From: Deltaproteobacteria bacterium
GTDB taxonomy: Bacteria; Desulfobacterota; Desulfobacteria; Desulfobacterales; Desulfosarcinaceae
Direction of reading: 5' to 3'
DNA: 64,000 nucleotides
NCBI GenBank assembly: GCA_021824175.1
Contig: JAKALP010000017.1
Span: 45,660-109,659 of the forward strand
The stretch's first letter is position 1; every line of letters begins with the position of its first letter. Below are positions 8,254 through 17,046 of the stretch, in pieces. The position numbers and the translations under genes are program-made. Below the pieces are notes generated by a model, which saw only the letters and a list, made by a program, of their open reading frames with translations, ran no database searches and was not told where the DNA came from.

Positions 8254-9369
8254 ATGACCGAACACTTATCCGCCATTATCCTGGCCGCCGGATTTTCCGG
8301 CCGTATGGGGCGTTTCAAGCCGCTGCTGCCGCTGGGGCCGACGACCATTGTGGAGCGCGTCGTCATGCTCTACCGCTCGGCCGGCATCGAAGATATTTGC
8401 GTGGTGACCGGACATAAGGCTGAAGCATTAGACACCGTGCTTCAATCGCTGGGCGTGCGCTGCATTGTGAACCCGGCCTATGCCAAGGGCATGTTCTCTT
8501 CGCTGCGGACCGGACTGAGCGCGCTGCCCAATGACTGTCGCGGCTTTTTCGTGCATCCGGTGGATATCGCTTTCGTGAGGCGAAGTACGATCATTGCGCT
8601 TATGACTTCTTTCCATGATCATGGCCAGTCCGTGATCCATCCGGCCTTTGACGGCCTGCGCGGCCATCCGCCTCTGGTGCCGGCCGCCCTGGCGCCGGCC
8701 ATTTTCCAGTGGCCCGGCCCGGACGGACTGCGGGGGTTTTGGGCCGGCCACAAGGTTTCATCCATTGAGATACTGGTGGCTGATCAATCCATTTTGGTGG
8801 ATCTGGATACTGAAGAAGAGTATCAGAAAACGGTTTCAAATCTTGCGCAAAAAGATCTTCCCAGTCCCGAAGAGTGCCGGGCGCTGATGACCCAGGTGGT
8901 CGGGGTCCCTGAACCTGTATGGTTTCACTGCCAGGCCACGGCCAATGTAGCTGACGCGCTGGCCGCCGCGGTCAACAAAGCGGGCGGATCGCTGGAACTG
9001 AATCTGATCCGCTGCGCTGCTCTGGTGCACGATATCGGCAAGATGGAAAAGCACCATGCCCAGGCCGGCGCCAACCTGTTGGAGCAGCTTGATTACCCCA
9101 GGATTGCGGCAGTGGTGCGGGTTCACATGGATATCGAAACAACGCCGGAAGCGCCGTTGGATGAAGCCCAGATCGTCTATTTGGCCGACAAGCTGCTGGA
9201 AGGCTCCCATCCGGCCGGCCTCGATGAGCGCCTGGCGCGCAAACTGGCCAAGTACGGCACCGATGAGGCGGCCCGCCAGGCCATCCAGCGGCGCTTCCAG
9301 ATGGCCCGCTGGATTTATGAAAAGGTGGAGCGTATGACTGGAAGAAAAGTGCAGACCATTCTTTCATAA
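8254..9369 (+). CDS. Nucleotidyltransferase-HD domain fusion (DVU1551-like NTP transferase)
   Basis: This is a 371-aa protein in two parts. Residues 1 to about 190 form a MobA/MocA-like nucleotidyltransferase: AIILAAGFSGRMGRFKPLLPLG is the NTP-binding signature and VHPVDIAFV the metal-binding region. From about residue 215 there is an HD phosphohydrolase domain with ALVHDIGKMEKHHAQAG and later VRVHMD. MocA adds CMP to molybdopterin, so a Mo-cofactor nucleotide step is plausible beside XdhC. The HD half could hydrolyse a nucleotide or phosphate ester, which may act in the reverse direction or on a different intermediate. Fusion to HD distinguishes it from plain MocA. Confidence 0.8.
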   Translation: MTEHLSAIILAAGFSGRMGRFKPLLPLGPTTIVERVVMLYRSAGIEDICVVTGHKAEALDTVLQSLGVRCIVNPAYAKGMFSSLRTGLSALPNDCRGFFVHPVDIAFVRRSTIIALMTSFHDHGQSVIHPAFDGLRGHPPLVPAALAPAIFQWPGPDGLRGFWAGHKVSSIEILVADQSILVDLDTEEEYQKTVSNLAQKDLPSPEECRALMTQVVGVPEPVWFHCQATANVADALAAAVNKAGGSLELNLIRCAALVHDIGKMEKHHAQAGANLLEQLDYPRIAAVVRVHMDIETTPEAPLDEAQIVYLADKLLEGSHPAGLDERLARKLAKYGTDEAARQAIQRRFQMARWIYEKVERMTGRKVQTILS

Positions 9370-9427
9370 GCAAATTGAATGCGCGCTAACGAAAATTTGT
9401 GGCTCAAGGAGATTTATAATTGGGATA

Positions 9428-9505
9428 ACCATGAAGAGCAAGAAGGACATGAAGAAGATGTACATGCTAAAGTTTTGACTTCATGATCTTCACGCTCTTC
9501 ATGGT
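9428..9505. repeat. ACCATGAAGAGC-word inverted repeat
   Basis: ACCATGAAGAGC followed by AAGAAGGACATGAA (9428-9453) is the near-complement of TTCATGATCTTC followed by ACGCTCTTCATGGT (9480-9505). It fills much of the gap before the phosphatase gene. Confidence 0.6.
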
Positions 9506-9583
9506 GTTTTAACGGGCGGAAAAACCAACAATTTCTGAAATGCTTCCCCGTGCACGATAATCAATAAGGCCAGATTGGATTCT

Positions 9584-10219
9584 ATGGCAAAACAGCAATC
9601 TGCAGACTTCAGCTCACGCGCCATTTATCTTCTTCGCCACGCCGAACCGGCCGCGGCCCCGGGCGGCAAGCGCTACATCGGCTGGAGTGATCCGCCCCTG
9701 AGCCCGGCGGGGATTGACCAGGCCGAAAAGTGGCAACCATTTTTCAGCGCGGCGGAATTATCGGCCGTATTTTGCAGCGACCTGCGGCGCTCCCGGCAAA
9801 CCGCCGAACTGGTCGCAGTCAACTGCCCCCTGCAAATCCACGCCCTGCCCGAACTGCGGGAAATCCACCTGGGCGCCTGGGAGGGCCGCACCTTTGAAGA
9901 GGTGCGCCGCGAAGATCCCCAGGGCTTTGAACAGCGCGGCCAGGACCCGGTTGGTTTCCGCCCACCCGGCGGCGAATCCTTTGGCGATCTGGGCCAACGG
10001 GTCGTGCCGATCTTTCAACAAATCCTATCGGACACCTCCGGCAATATCCTCATCGTGGGCCATGCCGGCGTCAATCGAGTGCTTCTCTGCCATGTGCTGG
10101 GCCTGCCCCTGGCCCATCTCTTCCGCCTGGAACAGAACTATGCTGCCCTGAATGTCATTACCGTAGAGCCGATCGGATTTCGGCTCCAGGCCCTCAATCG
10201 ATGCCTCCATCGAGTGTGA
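9584..10219 (+). CDS. Histidine phosphatase family protein (CobC/PGM-like)
   Basis: This is a 211-aa phosphatase. The catalytic RHG-type motif is IYLLRHAEPA. The substrate-side motifs are FCSDLRRSRQTAELV and PGGESFGDLGQRV, and the second catalytic His lies in ILIVGHAGVNRVLL. These are typical of alpha-ribazole phosphatase and phosphoglycerate mutase relatives. ATG 9584 is preferred to an upstream TTG. It lies on the same strand at the end of the Mo-hydroxylase accessory operon after a 214-bp gap, so membership of the same transcription unit is uncertain. No cobalamin genes are nearby, so a role in the neighbouring pathway is more likely than cobalamin synthesis. Confidence 0.8.
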   Translation: MAKQQSADFSSRAIYLLRHAEPAAAPGGKRYIGWSDPPLSPAGIDQAEKWQPFFSAAELSAVFCSDLRRSRQTAELVAVNCPLQIHALPELREIHLGAWEGRTFEEVRREDPQGFEQRGQDPVGFRPPGGESFGDLGQRVVPIFQQILSDTSGNILIVGHAGVNRVLLCHVLGLPLAHLFRLEQNYAALNVITVEPIGFRLQALNRCLHRV

Positions 10220-10334
10220 GTCACGGCAGTTGCTTCACACAGGTCGTACGCTTGCGAGTACGAGTACGATTTGAATAAACACCGAAGAGAAGGCCGTGCA
10301 ACAGCTTTACTTACGCCCGCCTCCATCCAATGAA

Positions 10335-10364
10335 TTGACATCCATTATTCCCTACCCTTAAGAT
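10335..10364 (+). promoter_or_regulatory. Possible sigma70 promoter of the ALDH-ADH gene
   Basis: TTGACA (10335-10340) is a perfect -35 box. TAAGAT (10359-10364) is a 4/6 match to -10 at an 18-bp spacing. A start near 10371 would leave a leader of about 130 nt. Confidence 0.4.
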
Positions 10365-10365
10365 A

Positions 10366-10469
10366 GGTGACTTGATAGCCGCGGCCCAACCCCCAACCAG
10401 GGGGAGTCGCCAATCAGCCCTGGGGCACCGAAACCGGCTCAGGGCCTCACTGTTACCACGGGTGGTAAC
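10366..10469 (+). promoter_or_regulatory. Hairpin-rich leader, candidate cis-regulatory RNA
   Basis: Four helices can be drawn by eye. GGTGACT (10366-10372) pairs with AGTCGCC (10405-10411) with one G-U. CCCCC (10390-10394) pairs with GGGGG (10400-10404) and abuts it. GCCCTG (10417-10422) pairs with CAGGGC (10440-10445) and encloses CCG/CGG. GTTACCA (10452-10458) pairs with TGGTAAC (10463-10469) around CGGG. An AAGGAGGGG Shine-Dalgarno follows at 10483. I do not recognise a known riboswitch class. If the TTGACA promoter is real, the first helix would be cut by the transcription start, so that helix is the weakest. Confidence 0.45.
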
Positions 10470-10498
10470 GCCTCAACGCGAAAAGGAGGGGAGCGCCG

Positions 10499-13159
10499 AT
10501 GGAAGAGTATAAACTGTTCATCAATGGGGAGTTCGTGGATGCGGCCGATGGGCGCACTTTTGAATCCATTGATCCGGGCACCGGTCTGCCGGCCGCCAAA
10601 ATAGCCGAGGCCGGTACCGCCGACGTGGAGCGGGCCATTGAGGCGGCCCGGCGCGCTTTTAACAGTGGCGTCTGGAGCGGACTTTCGCCGGCGGCCAGGG
10701 CCGAACGGCTCAATGCCTTTGCCGACCAGGTGACCCAGCAGGCCCTGCGGCTGATCATCGCCGAAGCCATGGATTCGGGCCAGGTGCTGGGACTGACCAA
10801 ATACTGGCCCCTGATGGGGGCCCAAATGGTGCGCAACTACGCCCATTTCGCGGCCACGCGTTTTCCCTGGGAAGAAGAGATCCCCTATTCGGGCAATGTC
10901 TTCGCGCCCGGCCGGGACTATATCCGCCGCGAGCCCATGGGCGTGTGCGTGGCCATCATCCCCTGGAACTTTCCCCTCTACATGGCATTCTGGAAAGTCA
11001 GCCAGGCACTGGCCACGGGCAATACCATCATTCTGAAGCCGGCCACCAATACGCCCATCAGCGCCCTGATTCTGGCCGAGGCGGCCAATGCCGCCGGTAT
11101 TCCCAAGGGCGTCATCAACATCGTGGCCGGGCCGGGCGGCAGCCTGGGCCAGCATTTGTGCACCCACCGCCATGTGGACAAAATCTCCTTCACCGGCAGC
11201 ACCGAAGTGGGACGCCAGATCATGAAGATGGCGGCCGACTCCATCAAGAAAGTCACCCTGGAGCTGGGCGGCAAATCGGCCAACATCATTTGCGACGACG
11301 CCGATCTTGATCTGGCCGTGGAGGGCGCGATCTTCGGCACCTTCTTCCACCAGGGCCAGGTGTGCGAGTCCGGCACCCGGGTGCTGGTGCACGGCAAAAT
11401 TTATGACCAATTTTTGGAGCGCATGAAAAACCGCGCCGAGAGCCTGCGCATCGGCTATCAACTGGATGCCAAAACCCAGATCGGCCCCCTGATCAGCGCG
11501 GCCCAGCGCGCCACGGTGGAACGCTATGTGCGGCTGGGCCAGGAAGAAGGCGCCCAGCTCGTCACCGGCGGCCAGCGCGCCCAAGTGCCTGGCCTGGACG
11601 GCGGCTTTTACTTCCAGCCCACCATCTTCGCGGAAGTAAAAAACAGCATGCGCATAGCCCAGGAAGAGATCTTCGGGCCGGTGGTGTGCGTGATTAAAGT
11701 CCACAGCGACGAAGAGGCCGCGGCCATTGCCAACGACTCCATCTATGGACTGGCCGGCGGCGTCTTCTCCTCAAGCAATGCCCGGGCCGAGCGCATCGCC
11801 CGCCAGATCAAGACCGGCACCATGTGGATCAACACCTTCCACGCCTTCGGCGATTTCTGCCCCTTTGGCGGCTACAAGCAATCGGGCATTGGCCGGGAGT
11901 TCGGCCTGAGCGGGCTTTCGGAATATGTCCAGATCAAGCGCTTACATGTCAGCGCCTGCGCCGATCATCAAAGCAACATGAGCATGAAGATGTTCTCCGA
12001 TGATCCCAGGGTCAAGTTTACCGAATATAAAGCCGCCACCCATGTAATTGCCGGCCATGGCGCCCTGCCGGCCATCAGCCGCGAGGTGACGCGTTTCCAG
12101 GCTCGCCGGGCCCTGATCATCACCGATCCCGGCGTGCGCCAGGCCGGATTGGTGAAGATGGTCCAGGAAGCGTTGGGAGAATTTTGCGTGGGCGTTTTTG
12201 ACGAAGTGGCCCAGGATACTGACCTGAGCATCGTGGACAAAGCCACCGAGATAGCCCGCAATCTTCAAGTGCAGTGCATTGTCAGCGTGGGCGGCGGCAG
12301 CGTGATCGACACGGCCAAGGTGGTGTGCGTGGCCCTTAAAAACGGCGGCAGGGCCGACGATCATCTGGCCCTGATGCGTCTGACCGAGCGCCAGACGCCG
12401 CACATCTGCATCCCTACCACGGCGGGCACGGGCAGCGAGGTGACCGATATCGCCGTGATCAAAAGCCAGAGCGCGGGCCGCAAAGCCTATCTGGTCGATC
12501 CCTTTATCGCGCCCGACGTGGCCATCCTGGACCCGCGCTTTACCATGGGCTTGCCGCCGGGATTGACCGCCACCACGGCCATGGATGCCATGACCCATGC
12601 GGTTGAAGCCTTGACCAGCACCATGTCCAACCTGATTTGCGACGGCCATGCCCTGCAGGCCATTCGGTTAATCGCCGCCAACTTGCCCCGCGTCATTGCC
12701 AATGGCCGCGACGAGGAGGCGCGCCTCAATCTGCAGGTGGCCGCCACCCTGGCCGGCTGGGCCTTCTGTACCGCCCAAGTGGGGCTGGCCCATGCCATGG
12801 CCCACACCCTGGGCATGATTAAAAACGTACCCCATGGCGCGGCCTGCGGGCTGGTGCTGCCGGCCGTGATGCGCTTTAATGTGGATCATGCCACCGATAA
12901 GCTCGTGCTGGCGGCCCAGGGCCTGGGCGTAAATACTGCCGCCTTGGCCCCGCGCGATGCGGCCCTGGCCGCCGCCGACGCGGTAGAAAAACTGATGAAG
13001 ATCTCCGGCCATCCCACGCGCCTGCGCGATGTGGGCGTCACGGCCGACGACCTGGCCCTAGCCGCCATCCACGCCGTAGCGGATACGGCCATTCTCTTCA
13101 ACGCCCGTGAGGTGACCGACCCCATGGAGGTGGATGGGCTTTATCGGCAACTGCTTTAG
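10499..13159 (+). CDS. Aldehyde dehydrogenase / iron-containing alcohol dehydrogenase fusion
   Basis: This is an 886-aa protein. Residues 1 to about 485 are a classical NAD(P)-dependent aldehyde dehydrogenase: PWNFPLYMAFWK, FTGSTEVGR, catalytic Glu255 in LELGGKS and Cys289 in GQVCESG. From about 500 to 886 it is a group III Fe-dependent alcohol dehydrogenase with GGGSVIDTAK, MDAMTHAVEAL, AHAMAHTLG and PHGAACGLVLP, the last three carrying Fe-ligand histidines. The overall size resembles AdhE. However, the ALDH half looks like the betaine-aldehyde/acid-forming type rather than the CoA-acylating type. It probably channels an aldehyde between alcohol and acid. It follows a hairpin-rich leader and a strong Shine-Dalgarno (AAGGAGGGG). 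Confidence 0.85.
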   Translation: MEEYKLFINGEFVDAADGRTFESIDPGTGLPAAKIAEAGTADVERAIEAARRAFNSGVWSGLSPAARAERLNAFADQVTQQALRLIIAEAMDSGQVLGLTKYWPLMGAQMVRNYAHFAATRFPWEEEIPYSGNVFAPGRDYIRREPMGVCVAIIPWNFPLYMAFWKVSQALATGNTIILKPATNTPISALILAEAANAAGIPKGVINIVAGPGGSLGQHLCTHRHVDKISFTGSTEVGRQIMKMAADSIKKVTLELGGKSANIICDDADLDLAVEGAIFGTFFHQGQVCESGTRVLVHGKIYDQFLERMKNRAESLRIGYQLDAKTQIGPLISAAQRATVERYVRLGQEEGAQLVTGGQRAQVPGLDGGFYFQPTIFAEVKNSMRIAQEEIFGPVVCVIKVHSDEEAAAIANDSIYGLAGGVFSSSNARAERIARQIKTGTMWINTFHAFGDFCPFGGYKQSGIGREFGLSGLSEYVQIKRLHVSACADHQSNMSMKMFSDDPRVKFTEYKAATHVIAGHGALPAISREVTRFQARRALIITDPGVRQAGLVKMVQEALGEFCVGVFDEVAQDTDLSIVDKATEIARNLQVQCIVSVGGGSVIDTAKVVCVALKNGGRADDHLALMRLTERQTPHICIPTTAGTGSEVTDIAVIKSQSAGRKAYLVDPFIAPDVAILDPRFTMGLPPGLTATTAMDAMTHAVEALTSTMSNLICDGHALQAIRLIAANLPRVIANGRDEEARLNLQVAATLAGWAFCTAQVGLAHAMAHTLGMIKNVPHGAACGLVLPAVMRFNVDHATDKLVLAAQGLGVNTAALAPRDAALAAADAVEKLMKISGHPTRLRDVGVTADDLALAAIHAVADTAILFNAREVTDPMEVDGLYRQLL

Positions 13160-13166
13160 GGGGACG

Positions 13167-13344
13167 TTTGCCCGTCGCCCGTTAGCCCGTCGCCCGTTTG
13201 CCCGTTTGCCCGTTGGCTACGGAAGGATATCACCATTATTAGGGATTTTTTCAAATTATACTTCTGATCGATTACTTTTTTGGGTAGATGTACAATCGTG
13301 AACGGCTTTTACGGGCAAACGGGCCAACGGGCAAACGGACCAAC
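13167..13344. repeat. CCCGTTTG octamer inverted repeat pair
   Basis: The left arm (13167-13215) is a run of 7-9 nt units such as GCCCGTCG, CCCGTTAG and CCCGTTTG. The right arm (about 13306-13344) is the reverse complement style, ACGGGCAA, ACGGGCCA, ACGGGCAA, ACGGACCA. About 90 bp of AT-rich sequence lie between. The same family occurs at 17449-17653 and 43432-43473. Confidence 0.65.
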
Positions 13345-13812
13345 ATGCGCAGAAAAGACAAAGAAATCACTGACCGATCCGCCATGGAAGAAATTATCCA
13401 CCAGGCCCAAATATGCCATATCGGCCTGGTGGATGACGATCAACCCTATGTCATACCGGTACACTTCGGCTACCAGAACGGCGCCCTTTACTTCCACGGC
13501 GCATTGCAGGGCCGCAAAATGGATATCCTGAAGAAAAATCCCAAGGCATGCGTCCAATTTGATATCGGCATGACCCTGGTGACCGGCGAAAAGGCCTGCG
13601 ACTGGGGCGCATACTTTCAAAGCGTCATCGCCTTTGGCCGCGCCGCTATTCTGGAAGATGCCGACGAGAAGAAAAAGGGGCTGGATGTCATCATGGCCCA
13701 CTACTCGGACCAAACCTATGACTACCCCGATCACCGCATCGCCAACACCGCGGTCATCAAAATTGTCTTCGACACCATGACCGGCAAGCAGAAGATGCCC
13801 AGCGCCGACTGA
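13345..13812 (+). CDS. Pyridoxamine 5'-phosphate oxidase-like flavoprotein
   Basis: This 155-aa protein has the split-barrel FMN-binding pattern of NimA/PNPOx-like proteins: ICHIGLVDDDQPYVIPVHFGYQNGALYFHGALQGRKMDIL, then VCVQFD-like KACVQFD and VIAFGRAAILED. Such proteins bind FMN and often act as small nitro- or disulfide-reducing enzymes of unknown substrate. The start at 13345 is preferred, since an upstream in-frame ATG at 13288 would translate the octamer repeat. No strong Shine-Dalgarno is seen. It stands alone between the repeat and the DUF3786 gene. Confidence 0.75.
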   Translation: MRRKDKEITDRSAMEEIIHQAQICHIGLVDDDQPYVIPVHFGYQNGALYFHGALQGRKMDILKKNPKACVQFDIGMTLVTGEKACDWGAYFQSVIAFGRAAILEDADEKKKGLDVIMAHYSDQTYDYPDHRIANTAVIKIVFDTMTGKQKMPSAD

Positions 13813-13864
13813 ATTGCCTGTTGAGGGGAAGACTTCAACCTCTGAATAGTTTTTTTGGCAGATT

Positions 13865-14461
13865 GTGGGATATAACCAGATTTACAAAGATCTCCTCGCT
13901 CGCCTCAAAACCGCGGACCTTCCTGCTTCCGCAAGAAATCTCGGTCTGGCGCTCAATGATGCGGGGGAAGTAATTGTCCAAACATTGGGTGCGGTATTTC
14001 TTGCATCTAATGACGGCGTAAGAAGATCGGATGGCAGACGGTTCAGCGACAACCTAGGAAGCGTGATTATCCACTATCTTCTGAATGCCAGCGGCTCCCG
14101 GCCGGCCGGCAAATTTGTCACTTTCGCGGAACTTGCGGGCCCTCTTTTCAAGGCCAGCAGCTATTCCGGCAGCGCCTTGGAGCTTCCCATTATCAAATGC
14201 TTCGCGGGCCGCGTTTCGGAACTATTGCAAACGGCGGCTGATCTTGGGGGACGCCGTGGTGGCGAAGCCGGCTTAGGCGCGTTGAGTCTGATTTTTGAAC
14301 CGCTGCCGCATATTTTTCTACAGCTTATCTTTTATGATCGCGACGAAGAGTTTCCGGCCAGGGCCACGTTGTTATTCGATGTGAATGCGACGCAGTTTGT
14401 GGAGTTCGAGGTCTTGGCGGTATTGGTGACGGAATTTGTCCGGTCCCTGACGAGACGCTAA
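13865..14461 (+). CDS. DUF3786-like protein
   Basis: This 198-aa cytoplasmic protein begins at GTG 13865. Recognisable family features are FLASNDGVRRSDGRRFSDNLGSVIIHYLLNA near the middle and LIFEPLPHIFLQLIFYDRDEEFPARATLLFDVNATQFVEFEVLAVL near the end. DUF3786 proteins are frequent in anaerobes beside corrinoid or CO-dehydrogenase/acetyl-CoA genes, and their function is unestablished. There are no cysteine clusters or membrane segments. The start is uncertain because no good Shine-Dalgarno is visible. It is the last plus-strand gene before the convergent kinase. Confidence 0.65.
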   Translation: MGYNQIYKDLLARLKTADLPASARNLGLALNDAGEVIVQTLGAVFLASNDGVRRSDGRRFSDNLGSVIIHYLLNASGSRPAGKFVTFAELAGPLFKASSYSGSALELPIIKCFAGRVSELLQTAADLGGRRGGEAGLGALSLIFEPLPHIFLQLIFYDRDEEFPARATLLFDVNATQFVEFEVLAVLVTEFVRSLTRR

Positions 14462-14519
14462 AGGGCCAAATATTCTTTTCCCCTGTCATGTAGTCTAAAG
14501 AAGGCTTGTAATCTTTCCA

Positions 14520-16847
14520 CTATCCCCCGCTCGCCGCCAGCCGCGGGCCCTGCTGATTCTTCATCAGCTCTTTTCGGATGGCCAGGCCCAGGCGTTCGAT
14601 GGAGTAGGGTTTGCGGATATAGGTGCCGGCGCCCAGGGCTTGTGCTTCCTTGACCCGTTCGGTTTCGGAAAATCCGCTGGCGATGATGGCTTTCTGGCCG
14701 GGATGCAGGGCCAGGATTCTTTTATAGGTTTCAAGACCATCGATGCCCGGCCGCATGATCATATCCAGCAGCACAAGCTCCACGGTTCGGGTCTTGAGAT
14801 ATTCTACTGCTTCTTCACCACTTTTCACCGCGGCCGGCGTATACCCCAATGTTATGAGCATGGCCGTGGCGATCTCCCGTTGGGTCTCCACGTCATCGAC
14901 GATTAACACGTTCTCCCCGCTGCCCTTGAAATTATCGATGGACAAGGTCGGCTCTTCGGCGGGCAAAGCTTCCCGGGTGGCTGGAAAATAAATAGTAAAC
15001 GTCGTGCCCTGGCCGGCCGTGCTTTTCACGTCGATGTGACCGCCATGATCTTGCACTGTGCCCCACACCACCGCCATGCCCAGGCCCGTGCCGCTGCGGC
15101 CCATGACTTTCTTGGTGAAGAAGGGCTCAAAGATTTTGTCGATGTCGCCGGGCGCAATTCCACCGCCAGTGTCAATAATGGAAAATACGACGCAATCGCC
15201 GGACGGCATGTTCTCTTCCTGCACCGTCTTGGTTTCTACCCACTTGTTCTCGGTGGTGATGGTGATCAGGCCGTTTTCCTTAATGGCTTCGGCCGCGTTG
15301 GACACCAGATTCATCACGGTTTTGGTCAGGTGTACCGGCGAGCCGGAGAGATTGAGCAAAAAGGGATCCAGATGGGTTTTGACTTCAACTCCGGGATGAA
15401 AGTTTTGCAAGGTTTGAAATTCGGTGCTTTGCAGATATTCGGTGATGATCGTGTTCAGGTTGGTGACCTCTTTGACGGCCACGCCGCGGCGGGCCAGGGT
15501 CAAGAGATCCTGCACAATGGCTACGGCGCGCTCCCCTGACTTTTTTATGGCCGCGATGGGCTTGCGCATGGGGTCGGCATCCTTCATTTTCATCAGCAGC
15601 AATTCAGGGTAGCTCACCACGCCCGACAAGGTGTTATTCAGGTCATGGGCCACGCCGCCGGCCAGAGTGCCCACGGCCTCCATTTTCTGAGCCCGCCGCA
15701 GACGGCTCTCCATCATTTTGTGTTCGGTGATGTCCCGCGCCAGCCCCTGAAAGCCGATGGCCTCTCCTTCATTGTTGCAGATCAACGAGGTCAGAATACT
15801 CACGGTGCGGATACCCTTGCTCTTGGAGATGACTTCCAGATCCACTGGCAGGCTCGATTTTCCGGTGGTGAAGACTTTGTTGAATACCTGATAGAGCTTT
15901 TCAGCGTTTTGCTTGTCGGTGTAGGCCCGGTAACTCATCCCGGTCAACTCGGCTTCACTAAATCCCAGGCGCTGGCACAAGGCCCGGTTGAAAAAGGTCA
16001 AGTTGCCTTGCATGTCGACCTCGAAATAGGCGTCTTCGATGGTTTCCAGGATGGTGCGATACTTTTCTTCACTCTCCCGCAACGCCCTGGTGATCCCTTT
16101 GCGCTCTTCAATTTCCTGGGCCAGTTTCTGGTTGGATTCGGAAAGCTTGTTGCGCTCGCTGAGCAGCAATTGGGAAAAGGTCTTTGCTGAACGGTCGGAT
16201 TGATCCAGGCGAATAAAAAACAGGGTAATCAGGATGGTGGTGCTGATATTGATGAAAAGCAAATCGATGGCGATCATGTGCCAGTAGAGCAGGGCATCAT
16301 CGAGCTTAAAGATATTGTCCCAGTAACCGTGTTGGATCAACACGCCCACGATCACCCAGGTCATGAGATTGATGATGATGGAGGCGATGGCCCCTGGCCA
16401 ACCCAGCAGGATGGAAGCGATGATACTGAAGGAAAAGAGCCACTCCCGCGACGCCAGAAACGGCCCCACGGTCAAAATGACCGACATGCCGATGCCATAA
16501 ATAAACCCGCAGGCAATACTGGCACGGTATTCAAACCGCGATTTGGGGAAGAGAAATATCAGCAGGCAAGAAAGATAGCCGGCCGCGCAAATCCCTTGAA
16601 TTAGCCAATATTCGTTGGCGATATTGCCAGGGATGCCCAGGATCAAAATAACCAGTCCCACCGAAATCGCCACCAGAATAAACAGATAGAGCACTTTCTC
16701 CTTCCAGTGGTTGGCGGCACTGGCATCAAGTACGGCGTCGGGAGCGTATTTTTCGTAAAAGCGTTTAAACAGATCGATCACTGATAGCAAGGTGCGAGAG
16801 GATTTCTTATTGGTTCCGGTCATGGTCAACCCAAAGTAGGAGTACAT
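14520..16847 (-). CDS. Membrane hybrid sensor histidine kinase (PAS-HisKA-HATPase-REC)
   Basis: This 775-aa protein has a hydrophobic N-terminal region of about six membrane segments (residues about 48-220), a short coiled linker and a PAS domain (YRTILETIEDAYFEVDMQGNLTFFNRALCQRLGF...). The dimerisation/phosphoacceptor box is LAGGVAHDLNNTLSG and the ATP-binding part contains DTGGGIAPGDIDKIFEPFF and GTGLGMAVVWG. A C-terminal receiver domain has VLIVDDVETQ and LVLLDMIMRPGIDG. It is an inner-membrane sensor with unknown signal, and no dedicated response regulator adjoins it. An alternative start at ATG 16823 would shorten it by 8 residues; neither start has a strong ribosome site. Confidence 0.88.
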   Translation of the reverse strand: MYSYFGLTMTGTNKKSSRTLLSVIDLFKRFYEKYAPDAVLDASAANHWKEKVLYLFILVAISVGLVILILGIPGNIANEYWLIQGICAAGYLSCLLIFLFPKSRFEYRASIACGFIYGIGMSVILTVGPFLASREWLFSFSIIASILLGWPGAIASIIINLMTWVIVGVLIQHGYWDNIFKLDDALLYWHMIAIDLLFINISTTILITLFFIRLDQSDRSAKTFSQLLLSERNKLSESNQKLAQEIEERKGITRALRESEEKYRTILETIEDAYFEVDMQGNLTFFNRALCQRLGFSEAELTGMSYRAYTDKQNAEKLYQVFNKVFTTGKSSLPVDLEVISKSKGIRTVSILTSLICNNEGEAIGFQGLARDITEHKMMESRLRRAQKMEAVGTLAGGVAHDLNNTLSGVVSYPELLLMKMKDADPMRKPIAAIKKSGERAVAIVQDLLTLARRGVAVKEVTNLNTIITEYLQSTEFQTLQNFHPGVEVKTHLDPFLLNLSGSPVHLTKTVMNLVSNAAEAIKENGLITITTENKWVETKTVQEENMPSGDCVVFSIIDTGGGIAPGDIDKIFEPFFTKKVMGRSGTGLGMAVVWGTVQDHGGHIDVKSTAGQGTTFTIYFPATREALPAEEPTLSIDNFKGSGENVLIVDDVETQREIATAMLITLGYTPAAVKSGEEAVEYLKTRTVELVLLDMIMRPGIDGLETYKRILALHPGQKAIIASGFSETERVKEAQALGAGTYIRKPYSIERLGLAIRKELMKNQQGPRLAASGG

Positions 16848-17046
16848 GGGCGTTATGGTGCTTGGCTTCGCCCACTACACTTGAATATGGCCACGCCACC
16901 GCGCGCAGGGTTTGGGCACACCATGGCAAATACGGTGACCTGACCTGCTGGGGGGGTGGCGATGCGTCGTGACCTATCCAGATCCCAAATTCCAGCATAA
17001 AGATTGCACAAGAATATCAGAAAAGTCGTCGGAAACAAATAAGATT

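Noticed and set aside
13167..13344. CRISPR-like array in the octamer repeats
   Set aside because: Units are 8 bp, contiguous and degenerate, with no unique spacers and no cas genes nearby.
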